From assembly GCA_949752745.1 (NCBI GenBank), contig OX457025.1:48845601-48909600 (forward strand): DNA of 64,000 nt. The letters are read 5' to 3'. The notes under the pieces are model-generated. The model saw nothing but the letters and a program-made list of their open reading frames with translations. It had not been told where the DNA came from and ran no database searches. Shown here in pieces: positions 22,901 to 33,471 of this stretch. Position 1 is the first letter of the stretch, and each line of letters begins with the position of its first letter. Position numbers and translations under genes: made by a program. The stretch is from Protula sp. h YS-2021. Its lineage: Eukaryota > Annelida > Polychaeta > Sabellida > Serpulidae.

Positions 22901-23609
22901 ACACCGGCTTACATAAAGAAACCGAGAATAATATGTCAAACAAATGACTTGGTTAAAAAAAAACAAGAATCTACGAAGAATAACAAACTCTAACGATTGC
23001 TTGATAAAATATGTGACACTTTGCTTCAGTTAAACAAAAATATGTACTTTAAAAAATGAAGTGGAAACTTTCTGGTATTATCGTCCACTACCAAAAGGGG
23101 TGTTGCCTTGTTTACCCTCAACTTTAACTTTGATTTTTGAGATTTATAGGCTACAAACAAAACAATAAATAACTTTAAAACGTATTTGCGATATTATTCT
23201 TCCTGTTTTAAATACAATTCTACGGATATGCCACCCGAGAATCTACTAAAATGTAGGCCAAAAAGTAGACAACCACCCGGGGCCGGGTCCATTCCAACAC
23301 GTGGTCGCGCTCCCCTGACACATGTGCTAGCACCTGATTGGCTGAAATGTGATATAAAAATAGATTTCACACAGATCGAAAGATGTGTACGCCTTCTGAT
23401 TGGCTCTCGTTCCACGTGCTTTTCTCACACAGAGTTCATGGTAGGTAGCCACCTATATGTTGGTGTGAGAACTATTTTACACAGAAATTTTGAAGGTCTC
23501 TGTAAATTTCTGCGAAATAGGCATGAGGTCTCAGGTGAAAGAGCACGTCCTGTTTCGCAAAATGAACCCCTAACACAGATTTGCGAAACGGACGACCCGA
23601 CCAAAATGC

Positions 23610-23636
23610 GAAACGGACCGAAATTCGGTCCGTTTC
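23610..23636. repeat. Perfect 27-bp palindrome
   Basis: GAAACGGACCGAA-A-TTCGGTCCGTTTC: 13-bp arms with a single-base centre. Related GCGAAACGGAC words occur just upstream at 23582. Possibly the tip of a foldback element or a binding site. The surrounding 22.9-23.68 kb holds no recognised gene. Confidence 0.8.
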
Positions 23637-23683
23637 ACTTTAACATTGCAACGTGATACACACCAATTCGTCTTGTTTCCCGA

Positions 23684-23945
23684 CGAAGCCGCATCCATAC
23701 GTACATACGGACGACGGATACCCCTCTATTGATAAGATAAGACCAGCCCGACATAGTCGGCTGGTCTAAAAAGTAATAGTCACCTGGGGGACCACCCAGG
23801 GATCATTCCGGCGTAATATCAAAACGATTGGAGCAAAATTGTAGGAGGAGTAGCATTATAAAGAAAAAGTTTAACATACGCACACACATTCAAGCCCCCT
23901 ATAGTGATACGACTAACCCAGTCCGACAAAGTAGGATGACTTAAT
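23684..23945 (+). mobile_element. Two fused 3' ends of hairpin-ended elements
   Basis: 23684-23770 ends with AGACCAGCCCGAC...GTCGGCTGGTCTAA (the copy-1 type). It runs directly into AGTAATAGTCACCTGGGGGA and the interior of the copy-2 type, ending near 23945 with a mutated hairpin (GTAGGATGAC instead of GTCGGCTGGG). Confidence 0.65.
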
Positions 23946-24139
23946 AAAGGTGGTTAGTGCTACCTGAGATAATGAATTTATATTTCAAAAACTAATGTGA
24001 TTCGCTTTGGTCAGTATTGTTATTTTTTGTTTGAATTCAAAATATCATCAAAATATCGAGACTAAGTAATTGCAGCCGGCCTGAAATGAAGTTAAATTAT
24101 GTCTGCCAAGCCGTCCCATCACATCAGGGACAGTTCAAG

Positions 24140-24270
24140 TTCTCGCGTGAAGGCGCGACTGTTCCATAAAATATTTCACGTTCTTGGGTCATGGTTCTAT
24201 ACGTTCATAACGTTATATCAGGGATATTTCACGTTCTCGGGTTATGGCCCTGTAAACGCCTCTCGGCGTT
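24140..24270 (+). repeat. 53-bp minisatellite, left part
   Basis: Two to three degenerate copies of the unit CCCTATACGTCCATAACGTT, ACATCAGGGATATTTCACGT, TCTCGGGTCATGG. The same unit resumes at 26003, so 24271-26002 looks like an insertion in, or a spacer between, one array. Confidence 0.7.
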
Positions 24271-25213
24271 TGGAAAAGTTTGAATTGTTGTGAACGTGAC
24301 GGTTTTTGGTTTGACGTTGTTGAAACGTATTTACCCGTTGGGCTAGATTAAAAACGTTGTTATAGAATTCCTGTGCTGTTTGGAAGAAATTCACATAACA
24401 TGTCTTTTTACTCGTTTCGAATAGTCGGCAGCAGAAAATGAAAGTAGTACTGTATTTCTTGTCATATTTACTTTGTTTATCTAATCAAAGTCAACCTTTT
24501 ATCGCGTGTGTATGTTGAGGGCTTTGCCAGTATGTCGCACAGGTATTGCGATGGTTAAATCTTCAAATAACACTGAGTTCTATGTGTATAAAGTGTTCGC
24601 TTCTTTCTGGCGTTTCTGTGTCAGAAAAGGAGCGAAAATTTCTAAGGGAGCGAAAGTTGACCAATCACAGGTGCGCCTTTATTGTGATCACGTGATTGGC
24701 AATGCAGTTTCGCTCCATCTCAGTTTGGGTGTTTTTTCAACTTCAAATATTTAAGCTGTATTTAACATAAATGTTATACAATTGTGCAAAACATAGTTTG
24801 TCTTAGGCCAGTGTTATGTTTAAACTGGTTTCAGCTTATTTACGTGTCTGTTAAGTAGTTTTTGACTTCGCCATTTTATGTTTTTCGATCATGTCGTGTT
24901 TAATGTTAAAACAAATGCATCGGTTTTATACATGTCATACGTTCAGTTTTATATTGCTCTAATGTCTTGCGGTGTTATTTAAGTATTCAGTATCAGTTGG
25001 TGCGTTTATACGACCCTTGTTATAAAGCAAGTAAAAAGTTTTAAAAATAAAGAAAACGGGGATAAATTCACTGACGCAGGGCGGCCCAAAATGGGTTGTT
25101 TGTTTGCCAAAAATGGGCTACCTCGGTGACCGTGTTTGTAAACAAGCTTTACGACGGTGTTGCGTCACCAAGCCTTGCATATAAATGTAGTTTTGGGACA
25201 AAGAGGGTGCCGA

Positions 25214-25272
25214 AAATTGACCAATCAGAGTAGCCAAAAAAAGAAGTCACGTGATCTCTGTGCTATAAATAC
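25214..25272 (+). promoter_or_regulatory. Candidate Pol II promoter (CCAAT box, CACGTGA, TATA)
   Basis: TTGACCAATCAGAG (reads GACCAATCA), then GTCACGTGATC, then CTATAAATAC at about 25263. A similar CCAATCA plus CACGTGA pair without TATA lies at 24658-24700. Spacing is plausible for a start near 25295. Unproven. Confidence 0.35.
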
Positions 25273-25294
25273 TCGCTGAAAAGTAAAAGGCAGC

Positions 25295-25916
25295 ACACAT
25301 CTCGTAAAGCCTAGAAGAGCGAAGAGTGATTGCAGTAGAGCTTAAGCAGATTAGCAAAGGAAAAAGCAGTCAGAAGAGCAGTGCGATCATAGTTCGGTGC
25401 GTTTAGAAGAATAGCACGGGATCAGAATTATAAAACCGGAGTATTGCGTGATGTTAGGGATTAACGTCAGTAATTAGAAAAGGGGTTAGAGTAGTGTTAT
25501 TTTTAGGGTGTTTCCAAGAAGTCAGGAGTACCTTTATTTTGTAGATATATGGATATTATTATCGCATTTATAAGTTCCAAGGAATAACTATTGTACGTAA
25601 AAAAATTGATATTAATATGTCGGTTTATCTGTTTCTCTGTTGGCAGAGAATCGCTACACTTGCATAGAGTTGAAGGTGCCAGATCTTCACCCGTGTCTTA
25701 GAGCCCTCTGTCGTTAGAACAGAAGGGCCATAGTAGCGCATTACTTCACGTGTTTTTGCTATTGCTTTTCATGACGTTCTCGCTCGTATCTCCTCCCCTT
25801 TTTTTTTTGGAGAGTCAGTCGTTCGGGTTATGAGTTGTTGTCGCGTGTATGAAGACGAATGCTGTTGCTAAATAAAGAAATGAACTAGAAGCTGTGTTCT
25901 TTCTTGTGTACAACAG

Positions 25917-25953
<37 letters not shown>
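25295..25953 (+). ncRNA. Poly(A)-tailed non-coding transcript-like unit
   Basis: After the TATA-like box come about 620 bp without an ORF, then AATAAA at 25870, a GTGTTCTTTCTTGTGTA stretch, and 44 bp beyond the signal an A35 tract (25919-25953). A genomic poly(A) at the expected cleavage position suggests a reverse-transcribed RNA, or a retroelement that carries its own promoter. No coding homology; product unknown. Confidence 0.35.
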
Positions 25954-25955
<2 letters not shown>

Positions 25956-26002
25956 TTAAACGTCCTGCCACATTACTTGAAACCTAGCCGGGTTTCCCTT
26001 AC

Positions 26003-26290
26003 AGGCCCTATACGTCCATAACGTTACATCAGGGATATTTCACGTTCTCGGGTTATGGCCCTATACGTCCATAACGTTACATCAGGGATATTTCACGTTC
26101 TCGGGTCATGGCCCTATACGTCCATAACGCCACATCAGGGATATTTCACGTTCTCGGGTCATGCTGTATACGTACAGAACGTTACATCACGGATATTTCA
26201 CGTTCTCAGGTCATGGCCCTATGCGTCCATAACGTTACATCAGAGATACTTCGCGTTCTTGGGTGAAGGCGCGATAGGTCCATAACGTTA
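26003..26290 (+). repeat. 53-bp minisatellite, right part
   Basis: About 5.5 units at exact 53-bp spacing (GGCCCTATACGTCCATAACG at 26004, 26057 and 26110, then diverged copies). Not a CRISPR: there are no unique spacers. 26291-26580 shows nothing recognisable. Confidence 0.85.
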
Positions 26291-26579
26291 CCAGCTGAGA
26301 GGCTTGCCCAACGACTACCTCATGAAAAGTGTCAAGATTAAGCCGGTGAAATGATTGGCTTTGACAAATGTGAACTCAAGTAAAAGTTATCCTCAACTTG
26401 ACAAATATACCGATGTTCCAACATTCGGAAAAATAACGCAATAGAAACAAGACAGGCGTGAGCCAACTTTGATGGAGTTTCCACACTGAGAACGAGAGGA
26501 GAGTAACACGTGGGCGGACAACGCCTTCATCACTCCACACAAAGTCTGGAGATGAACCATCAAAAACTGTCTGAGAAAC

Positions 26580-27150
26580 TTTCGATATTGACAGATTTTA
26601 ATATTCAGTACAAGCCATAATATTACGTAGCATATCCGGGAAGTTTCATAACGATTCCATCATAAGATTTTCATAAAATCTATAAGAAATCGGAATTTGA
26701 AAAGCTGAAAAAAAGCCATTTTAGAGGGCACAGCACCCAACCGGATGGACAAACAGCTGTCATGCTCAAATTCAAGTGGATAAACAAGCACTCAGTGAAA
26801 TATCAAAATCAGTCCCCCTGATAACTGAAGAGATATGGCGTCTACAAAATACCGCGTTTCCGCTAAGTTCCATCCAGGAATGGCACATTTTTGACAATTT
26901 CCCATTTCGTCAATTTTTCGTCGATTTCAAATTAATACGCCGTTGCACATCTACATGACATGTATGTTCTCTCAGTGAAATATCAAATCAGTCCGCCTAA
27001 TAGTTGAAGAGATATGGCGTCGACAAAACAATGCATCAAAAAGTGACAGGCAGACAGACAGATAGACGGACAGACAGACAACACCGAAACAGATAGCTCC
27101 CCTCCGGGGGCCAAAGCCCCCGGCTAGGGGGTAAAAACTAAAGAGAGCTT
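26580..27150 (+). mobile_element. Pearl/HINE-like element
   Basis: Two core monomers (CAGTGAAATATCAAA..AGTCC..CTGATA near 26793 and 26974; GCCGTTGCACATCTACA at 26940), then GACAGGCAGACAGACAGATA and GACGGACAGACAGAC, then a strong hairpin (CTCCGGGGGC...GCCCCCGGCTAGGGGG) at 27103-27131. Same order of parts as at 4070-4915. Confidence 0.65.
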
Positions 27151-27230
27151 GGGCACCTCCCGGCCAACCTAACATAGAGCTGAGTTTAGAAATGGGCTCT
27201 CAAAAACGAGGAGAAACTAATAAACAGAAC

Positions 27231-27955
27231 AAGCATGTCCAAGGACATGACCCAGCCGAGTTAACAAACAAGCAAGAAAAACTCTGAAACGAACAAAAAA
27301 TGAAGTGTGTAAAATGCATTTAATTCGAAATTGGAAGCTACCCGAAAAGGGAGGTTGGGTTTTGACCATTCACGTATTTACCGACATTTACATAATTTTA
27401 TAAATTTTAAATTCCACATTTCGGCATTTTTTGTCATTTGCGAAAAAAAGCAAAGTCCAGTTGGAGAAGCATCTAAGAAACTTTCAATTAAAATTTTATA
27501 ACTATCTGAAAAAGACTGAGAGAAATGAATAGTTTGACAATTCAGTTATTTACTTCCATTTATTCCAATTTTTGCCAAACTTCAAAGTTCCGCCATTTCG
27601 GTAGTTTTTGGCGAACCGCGGATAAAATTACATCTTGGTGGGCGAACCCCTGGGGAACATTTCTGTGTAACATCTAAACGATTGGAGTAAAACTGTAGGA
27701 GGAGTAGCATTTTAAAAATGGGTCAAAACGGGCACAAAAAGTGCCGCCAGTTTGTCAGTTTTTCGTCAATCGTCAAAAAAAAGTAATAGCCACGTTGGGG
27801 ACCACACAGTAAACATTCTTGCGCAATATCAAAACGACTGGAGCAAAACTGTAGGAGGAGTAGCATTTAAAAAAAAAGTTTAACATACGCACATACATTC
27901 AAGCCCCCTATAGTGATACGACTAACCCAGTCCGACAAAGTCGGCTGGGTTAAAA
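27231..27955 (+). mobile_element. Hairpin-ended non-autonomous element, copy 3
   Basis: The 5' end is AAGCATGTCCAAGGACATGA then CCCAGCCGAGTTAACA. Interior monomers carry AACTGTAGGAGGAGTAGC. The 3' end is the CCCAGTCCGAC-AAA-GTCGGCTGGG hairpin at 27924-27947. The most intact copy, about 725 bp, no ORF. Confidence 0.75.
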
Positions 27956-28615
27956 ACCGATAATAATTTCCTACACAATAAATGTGGGGAAGAACAAGTA
28001 CACTCTCAAGTCAAGAAAAATCTCCACAAAATATACGATCTGAATGTAATTCAAATTTTTATTTTGTTTCCTAATTCTTCAGTTGAAGCAGACGCAACTG
28101 GCCCAAGTCTGTACAATTTGGGAAACCAATGGTGCTTCATTCCTTAGAAGATACGATGACATATCATAATAACATGCACTCTACCCAACGCAACCCCCCC
28201 CCCCCCCCCTCCATCGTCACAGAGGCTTTGTGACGAACCGTTTTTTGCTTTGCGTAACAAAGGTTGCCGTGTAACACACAGACGGCGTCACAGTAGAGGG
28301 GAGTGCATCAGAGGTAACAGTTTACTCTTACTGCGTTTGGCTATCAAAGGCATGATTATGTGTGTTTGCGTTATAATAGCGATAGTCCATGAGACTGGTG
28401 TCCTTTTCATTGGATTCGGACACTTTTGTGGAAAGCCAATGAACTCACTACTACGTGGTTTGTTTACGGACTTTCCACGCGTGTCCGTAACACAAAGTAC
28501 CCAGCCTCACGATGTCACCCTCCAACAAAGTACTTTATTTCATTTTAAATTATACAAGCTAAACTTTCTCCCACCGGAAGCAAACTGTACCGAAATATGG
28601 CTTTATGGAACTCAC

Positions 28616-28737
28616 ACAGTGACGTCTCCATCGATATCGCCGGCCGCTATCACGTCCTTTTTTGGATGAAAACACAAGTCCACTACAAGGCTGTCAAAAG
28701 TGATGTCCTTTGGCGCATCATCGCTTCTGTCAGACAT
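28616..28737 (-). CDS. WDR55: WDR55, first recognisable coding exon
   Basis: Coding from ATG 28737 (MSDRSDDAPKDITFDSLVVD, then LCFHPKKDVIAAGDIDGDVT) to a GT|GTGAGT donor (intron from 28615). It is 40 codons plus two bases. The FHP..D..AAGD.DGDV block is the conserved opening of the WDR55 propeller. A good acceptor (TTGTGTTGTTTTCAG, AG at 28757-28756) lies 18 bp upstream and the frame stays open through it, so this may be exon 2, with a 5' UTR or a longer acidic N-terminus encoded further right. I chose the ATG because the upstream piece has no second candidate exon in view. The plus-strand ORFs overlapping here are shadows. Confidence 0.88.
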
Positions 28738-28755
28738 TTTCCCTGCGTTAGAAAC

Positions 28756-29148
28756 CTGAAAACAACACAAGAATGTCTGTGAGCACAAGGCCAAAGCTCA
28801 CATTACCACAAATAGGCTGAAGTAGACCGTGAAGTGACGGTCGCCCACCCTCGCTTATACAAGTAAGAACCTGCCCCATCGACTCTACTTGTAACCAACT
28901 TTAACGAGCAGACTGTGCAGCAAGAACTCAACTTTAGCAAAGGTACACTGCGGAAAAAGCACAGGGTCACCACAGTACAAGCGCTATATATCTGCTGTCA
29001 TTTATATAAATAAATCTTAAAATACTAAAATAGCCATTAAGGTAAAAAGTAAACAAGCCATCGTCGAGCCGCAGACTCCAACCGAAGAATGATTGACTAA
29101 ACGATAACAATCACTGGAATATAGGAATCAGCGATTTTTGAAAAGTCG

Positions 29149-29149
<1 letters not shown>
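28756..29149. other. Region 5' of the visible WDR55 exon
   Basis: No clear TATA box or upstream exon could be assigned. It ends in a (TA)n tract. Confidence 0.4.
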
Positions 29150-29207
<58 letters not shown>

Positions 29208-29356
29208 TGCGTAAGGTTGCATATAGGTAGGATAAATAGTTTCGGAGAACTCGCGTGGAAGGCCACCCAAGTCCTACAATATAGTTACCCCAAAAAAAAA
29301 ATCACAATTTTTGACAAGTTGCCATTTTGGCAAATTTTTGACCAATGCTGCACAAC

Positions 29357-29429
<73 letters not shown>

Positions 29430-29890
29430 CTGTGCAAAGTAGCATATGCCTAGGATAAATAGTTTCGGAGAACTCGCGTGGAAAGCACCCAAGTCTTACA
29501 TTGTAGTTATGTCCAAAATCACAACTTTTGACAAGTAGCCATTTTTGCAACTTTTGGCGCATTTTCAAAGCGCAAGGTAGCATATAGGTAGGGTAAATAG
29601 TTTCGCAGAACTCGCGTGGAAACCACGTAAGTCTTACATTACAGTTATCTAAAAAATTGGCAATTTTTGACAAGTCGGCATTTTGGAAATTTTTTACCGA
29701 TTTGAAAAATAACACGACGTTGCACAACTTCAATATATATTTTCACTGTGTAGGTTGCATGTGCCTAGGGTAAATAGTTTCGGAGAACTTGAGTGGAAAC
29801 AAAACAGCATCCACAGTGTGACAAACAAACCTACGGACAGACGGCAATCCTATAGAACCCCCCCCCCCCCCCCGGGCTCGCCCGGTTGAA
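29150..29890 (+). mobile_element. Pearl/HINE-like element with expanded (TA)n
   Basis: About three core monomers (TAGGGTAAATAGTTTCGGAG or similar at 29230, 29455, 29592, 29768; CGACGTTGCACAACTTC at 29710), with (TA)n expansions at 29150-29206 and 29361-29425. They are followed by CGGACAGACGG and a C-run hairpin ending CCCGGGCTCGCCCGG at 29870. The 124-aa ORF with a poly(IY) tail is the TA tract. Confidence 0.6.
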
Positions 29891-31010
29891 GTCTAAATAG
29901 CCAAAAAACAAAAAAACAAAAAACAAACAAACAAAAAACAAACAAACAAATAAAACAAATAAAATAGTTTAAAATACAAAAAAAAAAAATTATTTTGGTA
30001 TAAGTGATAAAATGAAATAGCAAAAACTTTAACACCAGAACATCAGTATAACGAATAATTTCATTTCAGTAGTTTAATAGTAGTATGTATGTAAAGGAGA
30101 CTTTGTCATAATAAACACCGTGTAACAAATCTTAGTCCTAATGAGACTTCTATCTTATACACCTACTAACCCATGAACATTCTGCCTTATGAACCTTTCG
30201 TCCCTCCCCCCCAACCAATCCCCAACCCGACTTGAACCAAGGATAGCGCGTAACTAAAGCTGATAATTTATATGGGCATTCCGTGAATTTAAAATGACCA
30301 GGTACGAATTTGCTTCAAAGCGTCGTTCTTGTTAACTAACACAACCATTTCTCTACGCTCAGCATATTTTGGCTTATGCAAACAAAATAAACATCATTTA
30401 TTCTATGCACAATGTGGCTGTTGGCAGATCGACAAGCTTGTGCACAAATGCTACTGCATATCTTACGTTTTATTCCTTGTTTAAAAAAAAACATGTTTTT
30501 ATTTTTTTTTTCCTTTTTTTTTTCTTTTTTATTTATTTATTTATTTATTTATTTTTTTTGCTTCACATTTTGGTCATGAAAATGAAAACAAAGGTGAAAA
30601 AAGTGAGGTGCACAACTTCAAGACAAGTGTACTACATATGTGCGAAATTTGGGAATCCACGACAATTCATCTAGCGACAATTCATCTAACTGAGTGGGGG
30701 GGGGGGGGGGGTACGACAATTCATCTAAATTTTATATAACTTCATTTTTTTAATTCAAAGTACGTTGTAAGAACAATTTTTTAACTGAATATGGAAGGTT
30801 AAAAACAAAGTAAATGCGGTGGCCTATACCTGAAACAGGCCTGCGCTCTACTCCCCTCCATCTTAGTCTTAGTCATCATCAAAAAATACTGAAAAAAGCC
30901 TTTGCTGGGTCAAAAGAAAATCCATCACTGCCAACGGGTGTCTGTATTGTCGGAGTTTAAATGTCCACAAGTGTGTCCTTAAATTCCCAAATGCTTAATC
31001 TCCCCGAGTA

Positions 31011-31778
31011 AGAGTCTAGGCCCCAACCACCTCCCCCGACCGAAACCCCCCCCCCCCCGTCAAAACCACCCCCCCCCCCGACTAGAAACCCCCGGCGGCC
31101 TAACCCCCCCCCCCCCCCCCCCCCCCGGTTCTCAGGTCTATTTTATATTTTGTAATTGCGATACATCCACGTTGTTAATTACACTTCAAATGCCCATTGA
31201 AGAGACCACACGGCGTTTAGAATTGCAATTTCCGAACCGCTGAAGGGATTGATCATCATTATAAAAGAAACTTCACACATCTATTGATGATAGTACTCAG
31301 TTTTTGAAATTATAATGGCTCTTGCTATTGATGAGTGTGTACACATTAAAAATTGCAATTCATATGCCGGTTGCGAGATCAGTCGAATTTACAAATTACA
31401 ATTTCTCTTGCGGTAGATGTGACTTATATCCATAGTGATTCACTTGAATGGGTAATTTAGTGACCCAGATTGCTGTGAAAAATCACGCTACCATCATGGA
31501 ATACATCACCTCCGCTAAAGGGAATCCAAAGATATTGTACCAAGGTCATTTGTACGTAAAGCAAAAAATTCTAGCAAATGGTTATGTTTCGTACGAGTGC
31601 GAAAAGAGGCCCCAGAACAAATTATCATTACACATTTTCTTTGAGAACGGGGGGGGTTTTGGGTCGGGGGGGGGGGGGGTTTAGGCCGCCGGGGGGTTTT
31701 AGTCGGGGGGGTTTTGACGGAGGGGGTTAGGGCCGGGGGGGGGGTTCGGTCGGGGGGGGGGGTTTGGGCCTGTTCCCC
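31011..31778. mobile_element. FLYWCH-bearing element with G/C-rich arms and 9-bp duplication
   Basis: The left arm (31011-31135, C-rich) is the inverse of the right arm (about 31645-31778, G-rich). Shared blocks are GGCC(C/A)AAC, CGACCGAA, GTCAAAAC, CGACTA.AA and GGCGGCCTAA, separated by homopolymer C/G runs of variable length. CCCCGAGTA flanks it on both sides (31002-31010 and 31779-31787), consistent with the 9-bp target duplications of MULE-type transposons. The interior carries a FLYWCH-like segment. Confidence 0.6.
31502..31645 (+). pseudogene. FLYWCH zinc-finger fragment
   Basis: The frame opening at 31448 contains SAKGNPKILYQGHLYVKQK, then GYVSYECEKRPQNKL. This follows the FLYWCH pattern (S.kG..kl.y.Gy.y.k...ng.v.w.C.kr), with Ser-Tyr in place of the usual aromatic pair, and it stops in the G-rich right arm before the C-terminal Cys/His ligands. 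FLYWCH domains bind DNA and occur in host regulators and in MULE-type transposases (established). Truncated, so probably inactive. Confidence 0.55.
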
Positions 31779-32339
31779 CCCCGAGTAGGTTATGCCCATA
31801 AAAACACATATAGGATCCTGAAAGATGCTGTTATTACGCGCAAGCAAATTTGCAACATGGAGATAATACAAAGCGAAAGAGGAAAACCAAAATTGTTTAT
31901 GAAGACTTTATGAAGGCTTAATTGAGAACATTAATGTGTGACGTCCTGCGCAGCACATGTCACACAAGTCAATTTGCTGTGGTGAATTTAAATAGACTGC
32001 ATAGCGAAGATAGCAAAGACTGCCAGTTTAATTTAAACAGATTTGTTTCAAGTTCTTTTTTCAAGTCTGATTGTTATGCAGTTAGTTTTGTTTTGTATGT
32101 TATTAGAGTTTTTATTGCAACCGCACTGAATTGGGTGCAGTAGTTATGATTACTTTTTTAGGCGGGTGGGGGGGGGGAGAGTCAGGGAGAAGCTCGTACG
32201 TTTAACCGCGCTGAACTACATAGAGCAGTTTTAAGGCTAGAGGCTCAGTGAGGCAGGATCCCCCGCGTAGCACATAATGTCACTGGATGGTAGTAAATTC
32301 AATAAAATTGAAAACCCTACACTGCCTAACAATTTTGGT

Positions 32340-32950
32340 TGATTTAAAAAATAAGACGACTTTGCACATCTACAACATATATATTTTCACCGCATAAAAT
32401 TTCGAATCTGTGTAATCAGGGATTTCACGCAATCCTTAAGTCAGTGTAATGGGTAAATTATTAGAAGTTTTCAACATTTTTAACTGAAAATAAGTGTAAA
32501 GGGGAAAATCGGCGAAATGCTGTAGTACAGCAAGAATCGGTATACGAAGTGGAAACAGTATCCAAAATATTAGACACAAAAATGTAATGACACATTTATT
32601 GCGTGCCACTTTTTCAATACAACCGAAAATCCACTATTTTAAACAGTTTGACACGGCAGTTCACTGATTATTTTTTGCAAAATTATTCCTTAATAAACTG
32701 AAAGCTCAAAACCTTTATCGTTTTATTGTACTTGTTAACTGAGAGCAAAATAAATTATGAAACAAAGCTTAAACTTTGAACTCTTAAGTCATTACACGAA
32801 TTCCCCAGCGATTACGTGAAATCCCTGATTATACAGATTCCCTGTAACATCTATATTTTCACTGAATTAAATTTCAGAACGCTAGATCGAAAGCGGACAG
32901 ACAAACAGACAAGCTGAAACCTACATCCCCTCGTTACACGGGGGGATAAC
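32340..32950 (+). mobile_element. Degenerate pearl/HINE-like copy
   Basis: GACGACTTTGCACATCTACA and ATATATATTTTCACC at 32352, a related copy at 32850 (CTATATTTTCACTGAATTAA), then GCGGACAGACAAACAGACA and a terminal CCCCTCGTTACACGGGGGGA hairpin (32928-32947). Confidence 0.6.
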
Positions 32951-33471
32951 AAGTATGAAAAAGCAGCCGCTTTGCTATAAGAGTGTAAATTTTGAAGCAG
33001 TAAAATACTGCCCAGTTGTACAATTGGCAGCTTTGTTATAATGTTGTACATTATTGCAAATGTGAAGCAGAAAAATAGATGGACTGTCGTACCACCTCAT
33101 TTAGATGAATTGTCGCTTGATTGATTGTCGATATACCGGTCTGATGAAACAGTGGTCCCGTACAACTTCAACATATGCCTTGTGAGTCTTCGACTTGTTG
33201 AGTGTTAAATGTTTAACTAAATACCGTTCTGACACCGGTGCATTCGGGTATTTTTGCCTCTTAAATGATGTTTGCCATTGAGATATGCCTGTCTTGTTCT
33301 GTACACTTGCACATTACCGTAGCGCCCAGAACACTCTTAAATACGACCCGTTATTTCTTTATTCAACCTAATGTTGCTTCCAAACACTTTATGTATACTG
33401 AAATAAGGTATTTAAAGTCTGAAGACCGAATAAGCAAGTCAGAACAATTTTCGTTTAGCGCTGTATCTTGC

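Larger units (their letters stand above)
3295..28615 (-). other. WDR55 intron 1 (25.3 kb) with nested repeats and a second gene
   Basis: Defined by the GTGAGT donor at 28615 and the TTGCAG acceptor at 3295; the codon split across it (GT|G) is correct. It is far larger than the other WDR55 introns here (about 1.2 kb each) because of successive repeat insertions and a same-strand PWWP-like gene at 18-20 kb. Contents are itemised below. 3295-3850 shows nothing recognisable. Confidence 0.8.
30651..33137. mobile_element. 2.5-kb TIR element with iterated terminal motif
   Basis: The left end GACAATTCATCTAGCGACAA, TTCATCTAACTGAG, (G)n, GTACGACAATTCATCTAAA is mirrored at the right end (33137 back to about 33070). 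The arms are about 70 bp and contain the 15-mer CGACAATTCATCTAG in tandem. The left arm has a G18 expansion. The interior includes a second, FLYWCH-bearing element (31011-31778) and a pearl-like end (about 32340-32950). No clear flanking duplication. Confidence 0.6.

Noticed and set aside
22351..22902. 183-codon minus ORF with many Cys and Phe
   Set aside because: It lies in a degenerate tandem duplication, with no domain, no splice context and no conservation between repeat units.
23186..23656. 156-codon plus ORF
   Set aside because: No domain; it ends in the palindromic repeat and borders element ends. Codon content looks random.
26003..26290. 53-bp direct repeats as a CRISPR-like array
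   Set aside because: No unique spacers between repeats; eukaryotic minisatellite.
29359..29733. ORF with poly(Ile-Tyr) tail
   Set aside because: The tail is a (TA)n microsatellite and the body is a pearl-like repeat.
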